Shown in pieces: positions 54,026 through 63,736 of a DNA stretch of 64,000 bases. The stretch covers positions 19,498-83,497 of the forward strand of contig LSRX01001210.1 in NCBI GenBank assembly GCA_001939145.1, read 5' to 3'. Both the position numbers and the translations under genes were made by a program. The notes under the pieces are model-generated. The model was not told the DNA's origin, ran no database searches, and was given only the letters and a program-made list of their open reading frames with translations. Within the stretch, counting starts at the first letter, position 1. The number at the start of each line of letters is the position of its first letter. Source of the DNA: Symbiodinium microadriaticum (Eukaryota > Sar > Dinophyceae > Suessiales > Symbiodiniaceae).

Positions 54026-54484
54026 CTGTCGGGCTCGGAACACTGGGGTCCATAAAGAAGCTTAGAGCTCCTTTAACAGAAGCTTAGAGTTCTCTCTAGA
54101 ACGGCTTTTGATTTTGGAGTTCACGTGGAATCATCTACCTGAACTTCTAAAACCCTAATGTTCCGGGGTCCGATGTGGAAAGAGAAAGAAAGCGAGACCC
54201 TTTAGACAGTCTTTGGAACCAAGTTCTATAGTGTACTCAATAATACCATATGTTTATGTAGGGGTCTGGACCCGAAGATACAACAAGTATAGAAGTATAT
54301 TTCAGAGTAAAGGGTCAAAATTTCATCGGACCCCCATGACCCCCTAGGGCCATCCATGTGCGTCCTTAGTGTCTTAGTGTACACTTGGACCCAGAGGTCA
54401 CTACATAGCAACCTTTCTAAGAAATGGATGCATAATACACGGGTGATACAGGCACATGGACCGAAAAGGCATGGAACAATTGAA

Positions 54485-54566
54485 CGGAGGCTTCCTGCAC
54501 GTACGGAACGCCGTACTTTTCGCAGATCTGCTTAAGCTCCGGCTGGCCTCTCCTTGTCACATCTAA
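54485..54566 (-). CDS. Exon-like island
   Basis: Minus strand DVTRRGQPELKQICEKYGVP, then YVQEASVQLFHAF. The CEKYGVPYV pattern looks like a real globular segment; no family assigned. Confidence 0.45.
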
Positions 54567-54846
54567 GGGATTCGTAAGGCTTTCGGGTTGAACTAAAACC
54601 CACGCAAAACGTCATAAGGCTCTATACGGCTGCTGACCCCCAGCCCTGAACCCCAGGTTGAGGGTTTAGGGTTTGGGTGTGGTAACTTCACTGACACTGG
54701 TGCTCGCTGGTGGGTGCACACCCAAGACGCTCGCACCTGTCAGCCTTCCCCAAGACCACCCTGAATTCAAGCATTTTAGGGTTTAGTTCTAGAGACGTCT
54801 AGGCATCCCAGCGGGGGCTTTGGCATCGCCGGCGATGGTCATTATC

Positions 54847-55140
54847 GTTGGGGGGGTGCAACCCCTGCCAAGAAGGGGGCCGGCTTCAACTCGTGAAGGG
54901 TTGAGGGGTCCAACCCTTCGAAATTCGAAAGCCCACAATGGTCGATTCTGCAATGGCCGCTTTTTTCGGAGGCCAAACCCAAGGCGAATTTCCAGATTTT
55001 CTCCAACTCGTGAAGGGTTGGGGCCTTGTCAAGAAGGCAGGCTGCTCCAACTTGTGCAGAGTTGGGGGGTCCAACCCTTGTCAGAAAGGGGGTCGGCTTC
55101 CGGGCTCGCCAAGTCGTAAGGGTTGGGGGGTGCAACCCTT
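54847..55140. repeat. Imperfect tandem array of GGGTTG...CAACCC hairpin motifs
   Basis: GGTTGGGGGGTCCAACCC-like hairpins at 54,847, 54,899, 55,061 and 55,121, with a variant near 55,014. Spacers resemble GTCAGAAAGGGGGTCGGCTTC. Open frames on both strands follow from the repeat. Confidence 0.7.
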
Positions 55141-55149
55141 GTCGACAGG

Positions 55150-55329
55150 ATCCGTGGGCAAAGCCCCTCAGGATTGGGGTTTCTCCACTCCGTGGGAGGT
55201 GCTCAAGGGGCCGGCAGGCATGGTGCCAGTCGCCCTGTCTTTACCTAGGCTCCGCGTATGCGTTTTCGAAGCTCGGGCCGCTTTCGTGCTCCACCGTGGC
55301 GGTTTGTCGAGCCCCCAGCGAAGACTTTA
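55150..55329 (+). CDS. Coding-like open frame after tandem array
   Basis: STPWEVLKGPAGMVPVALSL, then PRLRVCVFEARAAFVLHRGG to TAG. Third positions G/C-rich. Unknown. Confidence 0.3.
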
Positions 55330-56235
55330 GGGTTTAGGCCCAACACCAAGAGCCAAAACCCCTGACTGAAAAGCTTTCCTCCCCCTGAACCATTCAAAGT
55401 CCCAAACCCTACACCTCTATAGAAACCCTAATAGATCCCTTTCAAGGAAACCTTCGAGAGGCCTCTGTGGGCACGTAACCGCGAAAGCCGTAAGGTTGGG
55501 ACATCGCAAAAAAAAAACATGTTTAAGTATGCCACTATAGTGGTAAAAACATTCTAGCCAAAACAGTTTTTGCAATTTGCCTAAACCCAAACCCCAAGCC
55601 CTAGATTCCAAACCCAGGAACCCTGAACCCCAAACCCTAAACCCCAAACTCTTAACCCTGGTGTTTGTAGCCACAGCAACAGCCGACCGGCTCCCATTGC
55701 TACACCCTGAGATCTAGACCTAAGACACCCCAAACCCTGAACCCTGAACCCCCAAAAAGCGCCAAAATCCTACATTCGACACCCTAAGAAGCTCCGAAAT
55801 GCCCCTCTCTGTGCGATTGAAAACCTACAGCATCCGTAAAACCTGTAGAAGCAAAAGCCAAAGCATCTGGTAGGCCAACATGGAGAGATCGGGCCAGCAG
55901 TGGTGCTCAATCCTCGGAACAGGACCCTAAACCCCAAACCCTAAACCCTAGACCCTAAATCCCAAACCCTAAACCCTAAACCCTAGACCCTAAACCCTGT
56001 TTAGGGTTTAAGGGTTGCAAGGAGAGGCCTTAGGGTTTCAAAGGGCTTCGTAGCTGTAAGGGCCTTGAGGTCTTCATACAGGCTTGATGAGGTTTCGTTG
56101 GTAGAGATGTGAAGCTTAGGGATTCAGGGTTTAGGGTTTAGGGTATTAGGGTATTAGGGTATTAGGGATTAAGGGTTTAGGGCTTTTGGGGTTTAGGGTA
56201 TAAGAAAGTGTTACTGGGCTTTTTGGTGTTCTTAC

Positions 56236-56312
56236 TTCTGGCTCTAGAAGATGTAGAATGTCATGAGAGAAGGTCACCATCATGTTGGAAGAAGCTGCTG
56301 TCTCAAATATAC
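56236..56312 (-). CDS. Exon with acceptor and donor
   Basis: Minus strand CAACAGCAAG acceptor, IFETAASSNMMVTFSHDILH and LLEPE, then GTAAGA; 77 nt. Confidence 0.5.
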
Positions 56313-56873
56313 CTTGCTGTTGATGGGGCTTCTAAACACATGGATCCCAAAATAGTGGGATTTTAGGACCAAGGACCGAAAATAGTAACCCCAATATGAG
56401 TCAAGGTACCGTATATTACAGTATATTCCTGGTCAAGCGGGCTTCGGAGTTTGGGGGGGACTTCTCACCCGGATTCATGCCTTAGCTCGCGCAAGGGTTC
56501 GGGGCAAAACAAAAACCATCGAAGCTTACGCCTGAGCCCAAACCACGAATTCCTAGTCCCCGAGTTGAAGGCTGGGGGTTCAGGAAATCCTGAACACCTT
56601 GACCCTTCAGGCGCGTGGGTCTGGCTGGAACAAACAACTGCAACCGCCATCAACTGCATCATATACATCCCCTTCTGTCTGGGTCACGTGACCATCAAAC
56701 GCAAAAGAACACAGAAAGATAAAATAATAAACACCGAATCGTGGATTCAAGATCTAAATCCTAAACCCCAAGCCCTAAACCCCTAAACCCCTAAACTCTA
56801 AACCCCTAAAACCCTAAACCCTACGCCCTAAACCCGCAAGCACCAACATCCTGATACCTATAGCGCTACTAAG

Positions 56874-56980
56874 TCCCCAGTGTCCCCCCTAAGGATGAGG
56901 GTATCCTTTTTCTGGCAATACGGCATCAATAAGGGAGCCCTCAAATGAAAAGGGAAAAAGGGTACCACTGAGCAACCTAG
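56874..56980 (+). repeat. Inverted-repeat element, family E (diverged)
   Basis: TCCCCAGTGTCCCCCC to GGTACCACTGAGCAACCTAG. Confidence 0.65.
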
Positions 56981-57078
56981 GCAATCCTAAACCCTAAACC
57001 CTCATACCCTAAACCCTCAACCCTAAACCCTAAACCCTCAACCCTAAACCCCAAACCCTCCTACCCTAACCACGTCAC

Positions 57079-57149
57079 TTGCAGCAAAGGCTCTGGTAGT
57101 TCAGCCAGCCATGCATGAAGTCGTTCAGGTCACCACCTTCCAAGTTACG
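57079..57149 (-). CDS. Exon-like island with GTGACG donor
   Basis: Minus strand RNLEGGDLNDFMHGWLNYQS, then LCC and GTGACG. Confidence 0.45.
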
Positions 57150-57393
57150 ATTGAAATTTAGAGTTTAGATCTTTGGGTTTAGGGTTTAGTAGGGTAAACG
57201 CTTAAACCCTAAACCTTCAGCACCACACCCTAAACCCTCAACCCGAAGCCTTAAGCCCCAAACCCTAAACCCCAAAACACACGGCAATTTGGGTACCAGC
57301 CCACACTAACACACCGTTTCTCTCCGAGAAAAGTTTGTGGCTGAGGGTTCAAGGGTTTATGGCTCATGGGTTTGTGAGTTTACAGTTTAAGGT

Positions 57394-57645
57394 ATGGGAT
57401 TCAGGGCCCAACTGTCTAACGAACACGCCCAAACCAGCATTCACGGCCTTTCAGTACTTTGTAGCAGAACATGGCAGAACTTGGAGCATCAGGAGCCCTA
57501 CGGAATCCTACTAATTATCGATTCCGATCCCTATAGCAAACTCGAAATGACCAACATCGGTTGGGTTCTGGGCTTCTGGAAGGACAGCAACAAGCACAAA
57601 ATCAGCTGCCATTGGGATTGCTTCCGGGGCTACCCAAGAGGTTAG
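57394..57645 (+). CDS. 83-codon open frame, mostly free of telomere-like sequence
   Basis: Includes GILLIIDSDPYSKLEMTNIG and WVLGFWKDSNKHKISCHWDC to TAG. Protein-like throughout except the first residues. Unknown family. Confidence 0.4.
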   Translation: MGFRAQLSNEHAQTSIHGLSVLCSRTWQNLEHQEPYGILLIIDSDPYSKLEMTNIGWVLGFWKDSNKHKISCHWDCFRGYPRG

Positions 57646-57664
57646 GGTTTAAGGGCTTGATACG

Positions 57665-57877
57665 AGCATAGAGAACGCAACACCCAACACGTGGTATTTC
57701 TTGAAGGGAAATGATTGTGCGGATTGCTGCAAGACGAAATCCCAAGCACTTAGGTTCTTCCAGACACAGCACACATGTCCCTCTACGCTGGACTGAATAT
57801 TCAAAGCATTCACGTGAACATCTGTTGAGCTCAGAAAAGTCTTTCGCTACAGTCCCTCTGCCCTCAGCCCTAACCAT
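57665..57877 (-). CDS. Coding-like open frame, Cys-rich
   Basis: Minus strand KDFSELNRCSRECFEYSVQR and GTCVLCLEEPKCLGFRLAAI. A plus frame overlaps. Confidence 0.35.
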
Positions 57878-57892
57878 AAACCAGCAGCTACG

Positions 57893-57993
57893 AGGCTACG
57901 ACCTGTGTCGAAGTTCACGGAGGCGGTGACTGCGCGCAGGTAGAAAGTGGGGCTCTTCGGCTTGCAAGATCTCGGCGAAGTCAGGCATGACGG
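57893..57993 (-). CDS. Exon-like island next to family A element
   Basis: Minus strand CTAATTAAG lies just beyond the A tip, then VMPDFAEILQAEEPHFLPAR. Confidence 0.45.
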
Positions 57994-58007
57994 CTTAATT
58001 AGTTTGA

Positions 58008-58114
58008 TACTGTTTAATGTATAGACCCTACATTACCTTAAAAGGACCCTAAACTATGGGAACTATGGTATATTCCTTATCATGGGTGATGCAGGATTTG
58101 TATCATCAACCGCA
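58008..58114 (+). repeat. Inverted-repeat element, family A
   Basis: TACTGTTTAATGTATAGACC (worn left arm) to TGTATCATCAACCGCA. Confidence 0.8.
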
Positions 58115-58168
58115 GTTTCTAGTTCGGTTTAGGTTTAAGAAGGCAAGGGCTTTTTACGTGCGTGGTTT

Positions 58169-58258
58169 TGGGGTTCCCGCTCAAGATGCTCGACGTGCTT
58201 AGGTCCTATAGATATGCTGATCCAAGGAGAGCACGGGCTGGCTCGGAAAACTGTGCTC
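58169..58258 (+). CDS. Exon-like island ending at family B element
   Basis: PLKMLDVLRSYRYADPRRAR, then AGSENCAL; the B element starts at the next base. Confidence 0.4.
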
Positions 58259-58346
58259 TACCTAGTTCCTTTTTTTGTTTAACCAACTGTATATTAAGGA
58301 TCCTAAAAGGTAGCCCCAAAAAGGAACTACAATGGAGACTATAGGC
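58259..58346. repeat. Family B element (short)
   Basis: TACCTAGTTCCTTTTTTTG to GGAACTACAATGGAGACTAT; 88 bp. Confidence 0.8.
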
Positions 58347-58360
58347 CCCTAGGACCTATA

Positions 58361-58463
58361 TGGGGGTTTCCGAAAATAGGGGACCATAATATAGTACCCT
58401 AAGTAGTAGGAATCCCATGATAAGGATCGCAAAATAAGGTACCCTAATTTTCGGAAAATCCCA
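58361..58463. repeat. Inverted-repeat element, family I
   Basis: GGGGGTTTCCGAAAATAGGGG to CCCTAATTTTCGGAAAATCCC, 14 bp after a B element. Confidence 0.85.
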
Positions 58464-58757
58464 TATTATGATAGTTAAGTGGAAGTTATAAGGCTGATGG
58501 TCAGGTTCCAGTTGCTCGGTAGTTCAAAGCGGTCATTACTAGGTGTTCGCCAGTTGTAAAAAAAAGGAGAACAAGTAGTAACGGCTGCTATCGCCTGCTG
58601 CTGCTACTGCTGCTGCTGCTGCCGTCACTACTACTACCACGACGACTGCGACTACGACGGCTCCGGCACTACAACCTGCAATACTTGTGTGGTCATAGTT
58701 CATGTGATGAGTTTAGCATGCTGATGCGCTGAACCCCACCCCTAGGATCTTTGTCAG

Positions 58758-58855
58758 AGCAAGCAGACGAGATGCACACGAACAGAACCTATTCCGAAGC
58801 ATTCGCCTCGTCCCCACTCCAAATATTGGGACCTCCGGTCGCAAAACAGCCTAAA
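58758..58855 (+). CDS. Exon-like island
   Basis: SEQADEMHTNRTYSEAFASS, then PLQILGPPVAKQ. A second plus frame is open. Confidence 0.3.
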
Positions 58856-59139
58856 CCCTGAGCAAGGTGGTCAGAATTCACTCAACAAACCTGCACACTC
58901 CAAGACCCTAAACCCTGCTAACAAAACCCTGAACCCAAAACCGTCACCCTCAAATTGTTAAACCCAAGGCTGGGGGACCTAAACTCCAACATCCGCAGGG
59001 GAGCTCCATGTGGGCACGGGAATTTAAGGGTTCAGTTGGCTTCAGGTTTAGGCCAGTTTAGGGTTTAGGGTTTTAGGGTTTAGGGTTTTAGGGAAAGGTT
59101 TAAGATCGAAGCTTCGGGTTCAGGGAACTTGGGTTTAAC

Positions 59140-59216
59140 ATCGCTGGCCTCCTAAACCGGTAGAGATCGTTGCCCGCGTGGTTTGTCACAACGACCTCGG
59201 TCGGGAGTACCCGAGT
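59140..59216 (-). CDS. Exon-like island
   Basis: Minus strand RVLPTEVVVTNHAGNDLYRF, then RRPAML. Confidence 0.4.
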
Positions 59217-59912
59217 ACCCCCTAAACTCGAAGCCCTAGCTCTAAGACCTAAACCCTACACCCTAAACAGTAAGCCCCTAAATCCTACACCCCTAAACCC
59301 CTAAACCCCTAAATCCTACACCCCAAAACCCCAAACCCCCTAAACCCCCTAAACCCCTAAACCCCCGGAAACCCCAAGCCCCTCCTCTAAACCCCGAAAC
59401 TCTAAACTCAATCGGCTCTGCCTCGGATCAGGTCTTCAGGCTTCCCCCGGGGGGTGAAGGGCCGTTTTGGCTGGGGGATTTAGGGCCTCTAGGGTTTTAG
59501 GGTTTAGGGGTGTTAGGGGGTTTAGGGGGTTTAGGGGTTTTAGGGGTTTTAGGGGTGTTAGGAGGCTCAGGGGGTTGGCGGTTTAGGGGTTTTAGGGGTT
59601 TTAGGGGGTTTAGGCTCTAGGGTTCTAGATGTTGAGGGGTTCTACGGGTCTGAGGGTTTAGGGCTCCAGGGTCTGAGGCTCAAGGGTTTCGGGTTCGGGG
59701 TTTAGGACTCTAGGGAGGTTCGAATGTTTCGGGGCCATGCAAAGAAGCCTGGTCAACAGAAGTCCTGCACTCTGCGGTTCTGCTCCTGAACGCCCGAAAA
59801 CCCAGGCTGCGTCTCAGATCTCTTGTTGGCTTACATGGCTTAGGGGCTTTACTTTACAGGGTTTAGAGGGTTGGGTCCTGGACCCCGTACAACGAAGACC
59901 TCACCTACTCAC

Positions 59913-59987
59913 ATCTGTGTACGCAAATGCTGCTGCGGGGCGATGAAGCCATGGATGTTGGACAGAATGTCTGCGAGGAACATATTC
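59913..59987 (-). CDS. Exon with acceptor and GTGAGT donor
   Basis: Minus strand GCTACTACTGAG acceptor, RNMFLADILSNIHGFIAPQQ, then HLRTQM and GTGAGT; 75 nt, high G/C third positions. Plus frames overlap but lack signals. Confidence 0.5.
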
Positions 59988-60003
59988 CTCAGTAGTAGCA
60001 TGC

Positions 60004-60113
60004 CCTTGCATGTTGTTCTACTATAATATACCATGATATACGATAATATATACTATAACATAGTATAATATACTATAACATAGTATAACATAATACAATA
60101 CAATATACTATAT
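60004..60113. repeat. AT-rich tract of ATAGTATAATATACTA units
   Basis: Self-complementary TATAGTATA/TATACTATA variants. No gene. Confidence 0.8.
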
Positions 60114-60578
60114 ACTCTTTGTCCCTTTTGGAAAGTAGGAACGGCTTTACCATGGCCGCTCTCAGCCCCACCATGAGGTGTCTGCACTGAAATCAATGGG
60201 GGCCTGAAGACCAAACCCAAAGGCCTCCTACGAAAACGTCTCTGAGCCTGAATTGCATTCGACTTCGCGCCGAAATCCTACACCTAAACCCCTAAATCCT
60301 AAAACAAAAGCCCTCAAACCTTAGCCTCGGAATGCCTCCTCTTCTCAATCTTGCCTAAAGCTTAGGCTTGGAATAATCTTGCGGGTTCGGGCTGGGGGGT
60401 TCAACATTGAACATAGCTGGACCCTCAAGAACCTCCCTTTCTGGGGTTCCATATGATGACTTCCTTATCTAAGTCCTGAAAAAATTAGGTTATTTGGGCT
60501 ATTAAGGTAGGGGTTCACAAATTAGAACGGGGTTTTGGGGACCACGCACTGGATGATTCTTTATGTGTATACACCTAC

Positions 60579-60627
60579 ACACATACATACATACATACAT
60601 ACATACATACATACATACATACATACA
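60579..60627. repeat. (CATA)n microsatellite
   Basis: Ends within 8 bp of the exon at 60,635. Confidence 0.95.
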
Positions 60628-60634
60628 TGCTTAC

Positions 60635-60688
60635 TGTATAGGTGCCGCGACACAGCACGCCGCTGAAGAAGTAGCTCGGGCCGAATGC
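60635..60688 (-). CDS. 18-codon exon with consensus acceptor and donor
   Basis: Minus strand TTTAGTTGCGCAG, then GCA TTC: AFGPSYFFSGVLCRGTYT, then GTAAGC. Exactly 54 nt, frame-neutral. The intron it opens begins GTAAGCATG and runs directly into (TATG)n. Confidence 0.55.
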
Positions 60689-61096
60689 CTGCGCAACTAA
60701 ACGTATTTGGTCAGATTGGAGTTTCGGGGTCGGAGTGATTAGGATTTGGGGTTTCGGGTTTAGGGTTTGGGGCCCTAGTACAAGGTTTAGGGTTCTGGTT
60801 TTAGGGTTTGGGGTTTAATGTTCAAGGCTGCAGGGCTTCAAGGAAATGAAGGGGTGCACTTCTGCATGAGTTTGTAGGGCCTCGGATGGACTCTAAACCC
60901 CCAAACCGTAGATCTACGTGTTTCCATGATCAGAGTTCCCTCGTACGTGGTGCTACCATACCCTACTGCCTTGCAGGGTCACAGTGGCGACAATCATAAT
61001 ACAGTCTACCTTGAGAGCCCGAAACATGGCGTTTGAGTAGTTTAGGGCTTAGGGTTTAGGGCCTAGGGTTGAGGGTTTAGGGTTCAAGGGCTTCCG

Positions 61097-61170
61097 ACTT
61101 TGCGGATTCTGGGCCCTGGGGGCCAATGGTTTCCACCGCGGGACATGCAACTTGGGGTGTCAGATGCAGA
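61097..61170 (+). CDS. Exon-like island with GTAAGC donor
   Basis: LRILGPGGQWFPPRDMQLGV, then SDA and GTAAGC. Confidence 0.4.
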
Positions 61171-61232
61171 GTAAGCAGCATGCAGAGAGCTCAACGAAGC
61201 TTCCTTCAGCATGTCCAGCTACCTTCCGTAGT

Positions 61233-61372
61233 AGCCCTTCCAAGATCCATGAGTTACGGAATATACTTTAAATTATAGCGGCATCCCTACTATGAAATAA
61301 GGTCTAGAGTTATAGTAGGACCCCTACTATGAAATAAGGTATCTGCCTTCAGTAAACGATCTTGGAAGGGCT
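61233..61372. repeat. Orphan inverted-repeat element, family N
   Basis: Exact 15-bp arms AGCCCTTCCAAGATC and GATCTTGGAAGGGCT; an inner 18-bp direct duplication CCTACTATGAAATAAGGT. Confidence 0.85.
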
Positions 61373-61518
61373 GGGTTCTGGTCCCCCGACCCCAAACCCT
61401 GACATGAACGCAGGATGATTGAGGGTTTAAGGGTGTAGGGTTGAAGGGTCTAGGGTCTTTAGGGCTTTGGGGCTAGGGTTGAAGGGTTTTAGGGTTTAAG
61501 AGCTTGGGGTTTAGGGTT

Positions 61519-61613
61519 TTGTAGTTTTGGGGGCCCCGAAAAGTATTTATGAACAGGTACCTCTATAGGAACCATAAGCTAAATTCAACAATTTCCCAAA
61601 GTGGCACGTAGGT
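61519..61613 (+). repeat. Inverted-repeat element, family F
   Basis: TTTGTAGTTTTGGGGGCC to AAAGTGGCACGTAGGT. Confidence 0.7.
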
Positions 61614-61824
61614 AAGCCTCAAATCGCAAAACTCCAGATCCACCACCTACTAATCCATGTTTAGGGTTTAGGGTTCAGGGTTTAGGGGTTTAGGGTTTAT
61701 TGGTTCAGGGTTTAGGGGTTTAGGGTTTATTGGTTCAGGGTTTAGGGGTTCAAGGTCCAGGGCTTAGGGTATAGGCTAATCCATGACCCCGACTGTACAA
61801 CTCAACTTGCCAGACTGGGTGCCA

Positions 61825-61892
61825 GGAGCGGCAAAGGGAGCAGGAAGAAGCGGAAGATGAAGTACGGCCCGAGCCTCGTGAACGCCGCCGCG
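61825..61892 (+). CDS. Exon-like island, charged
   Basis: GGGTGCCAG acceptor, ERQREQEEAEDEVRPEPRER, then GTAGAA donor. Highly charged linker or coiled coil. Confidence 0.45.
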
Positions 61893-62285
61893 GTAGAAAA
61901 AGGAGCGGGATTTAGGGTTTAGGGTTTAGGGTTTAGGGGGGATTTAATGCTTGAAGTTCAAATTGTTGCTTTGCTCAGCTACTGCGTTCCCCCGTGCATC
62001 CCAGCCCGCCTTTAAAGACAAAAACAAAGACCGACTTCCATGACCCGATCCAGCGAAACCACAAAACCCAAAAGCCAACCCCCAAACTCCAACACATGCC
62101 CCATCATCACCCCTATAAGGGTTTAGGGTTTAGGGCTTTAGGGTTTAGGGGGCTAGGGTTCAGGGTTTAGGGGTTTAGGGATTTAGGGTTTAGGGACCTT
62201 GATAATTCGAGCAGGGGCTAGAACCATGTTTTCGAGCCTACGTACGTCGAGTGTGCTCGTACTCAAGGAGCCCCAGTACAATATG

Positions 62286-62405
62286 AATAAATTGAGTACA
62301 TTTAAATATATGTATGTATAGAATACATATTTATTTATTTCTTTGTTTATCTTTATATTTATATCTACATGTATATTTATGTTACTTTATCTATATTTCT
62401 ATATG
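62286..62405. other. AT-rich tract
   Basis: TATTTATATTT-type sequence without telomere-like units or coding signal. Confidence 0.7.
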
Positions 62406-62424
62406 CGGGGAACTAACTCTACAG

Positions 62425-62501
62425 GTGGTCGGCCTGTAGTAACCCCTGCCTTGCGTTTGGCTTCAGGCTTCAGGTCCCCCGACAACTGCCTGCGACTGCG
62501 G
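62425..62501 (+). CDS. Exon-like island with acceptor and donor
   Basis: AACTCTACAG, then GGRPVVTPALRLASGFRSPD, NCLRLR, then GTAACC. Confidence 0.45.
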
Positions 62502-62692
62502 GTAACCTAGGGGCCTTAACGTGTAGAATAGGGTTTAGAGGTTTGGGGTTTAGGGGTTAGGGGTATTTGGGGGTTTAGGGGTTAGGGTTTGAGGTAATGT
62601 AGGGGCCTTGATAATAATTCTAGCAGGGTTTAGGGTTTAGGGTTTTTAGGGGTTTAGGGGTTTAGGGGTTTAGGGTTTAGGGTAATGTAGGG

Positions 62693-62797
62693 GCCTTAAC
62701 TATAATCATAATGGGGCTTTGGGGTACCTTCTCGTCCAAACAATAAGGAACTCTAGTAGTAATTTTCGTAATGGTATCTATTTAGGGCCCTGTCCTA
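62693..62797. repeat. Inverted-repeat element, family C
   Basis: TAATGTAGGGGCCTTAACTA; inner CAATAAGGAACTC; worn right end TTTAGGGCCCTGTCC. Partial C starts also lie at 62,510 and 62,597. Confidence 0.65.
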
Positions 62798-62863
62798 TTT
62801 CACATTTCGGGACAGGAGGGGGGTCCGGCGATCGCCGACAAAAAAAGTGTGAGAGCAAATTCG

Positions 62864-63064
62864 TTAAGTGGCTCCTGGGTTTGCTTGCATAGGGTTTCTC
62901 ATAAACTTAGGATGGAAGATGTATGCATCAGGACCCCTGTTCTGAAACTGACATGTCAATGCTTGCGGTGATGCTCTAACAACAGCTTTGAAGGTCCTGA
63001 CAGGGCCTACAGTAGGTACTTGAACTTCGGGCTGTTTACTGTATGTCCTTGCTGGACATTCCAC
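62864..63064 (-). CDS. 66-codon ORF, unknown
   Basis: Minus strand MECPARTYSKQPEVQVPTVG, then FKAVVRASPQALTCQFQNRG. The frame is open upstream of the ATG as well. Confidence 0.4.
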   Translation of the reverse strand: MECPARTYSKQPEVQVPTVGPVRTFKAVVRASPQALTCQFQNRGPDAYIFHPKFMRNPMQANPGAT

Positions 63065-63286
63065 GCTATCTTTGTAGCATCGCTTAGGGCCCCGGGCCCG
63101 TAACTCTCCACTTAGAAGCTAAGCATCTACTCTCCCAGAGCACAAGCTCAACTTGAAAACCCAGTTGAGTGTTCGAGACTCAGGGGCCTGAAAAAAGAGC
63201 TACTCTAACCCCTCAACTTTAAACCCCTTATCCCTAATCCTTAAGCCCCTAAATAAATTACGGGAACCAGACTCGCAACGTTCAGA

Positions 63287-63350
63287 CCTTAAGTAGCCAG
63301 GGGGCACTTTCGTCAGCAGCTCCCCCAGCGAGAACCTGGAGGGTGTTAAG
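63287..63350 (-). CDS. Exon-like island
   Basis: Minus strand TPSRFSLGELLTKVPPGYLR. Confidence 0.4.
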
Positions 63351-63515
63351 TCAAGACACGGTTTAGGGTTTGGGGCTAGGTTAACATCAAGACTTTGGGA
63401 TTAAGGGTCAGGGTCTACCTTAAACCCAAATAACCCCACCTGTTTAAGTATAAGGCGGAACCCTGAAAGGGTAGGTTCTTGTGGATCAGGGTCGGGGGAG
63501 TACAAGGCTCGGGGT

Positions 63516-63630
63516 TACTAGGATCCCCAGTGTCCCTTAATCCCAATGGTTCCCTGGTTCCTCGTACTCAGTTTTAAAGGGGAAACCCTGAAACAAAAAG
63601 GGTCAAACAGGTACTACCGAGTAGCTTAGG
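63516..63630 (+). repeat. Inverted-repeat element, family E
   Basis: GGATCCCCAGTGTCCCTTAA to GGTACTACCGAGTAGCTTAG. Confidence 0.65.
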
Positions 63631-63678
63631 TTTAGGATTTCGGGTTTACGGCTGGGAGATGGTTGTGTTCAGGATTTA

Positions 63679-63736
63679 AGTTGCACCACGGACACGTCAA
63701 TGCTGCGTCGATCCGCTTCCAGCAGCCGAGGGGATG
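63679..63736 (+). CDS. Exon-like island with GTAAGG donor
   Basis: LHHGHVNAASIRFQQPRG before GTAAGG on the plus strand; a second frame (TTDTSMLRRSASSSRGD) is also open. Confidence 0.4.

Noticed and set aside
56451-56786. 111-codon plus ORF and overlapping minus ORF with a GTGAG donor
   Set aside because: Strand cannot be decided; the plus frame ends in telomere-like sequence.
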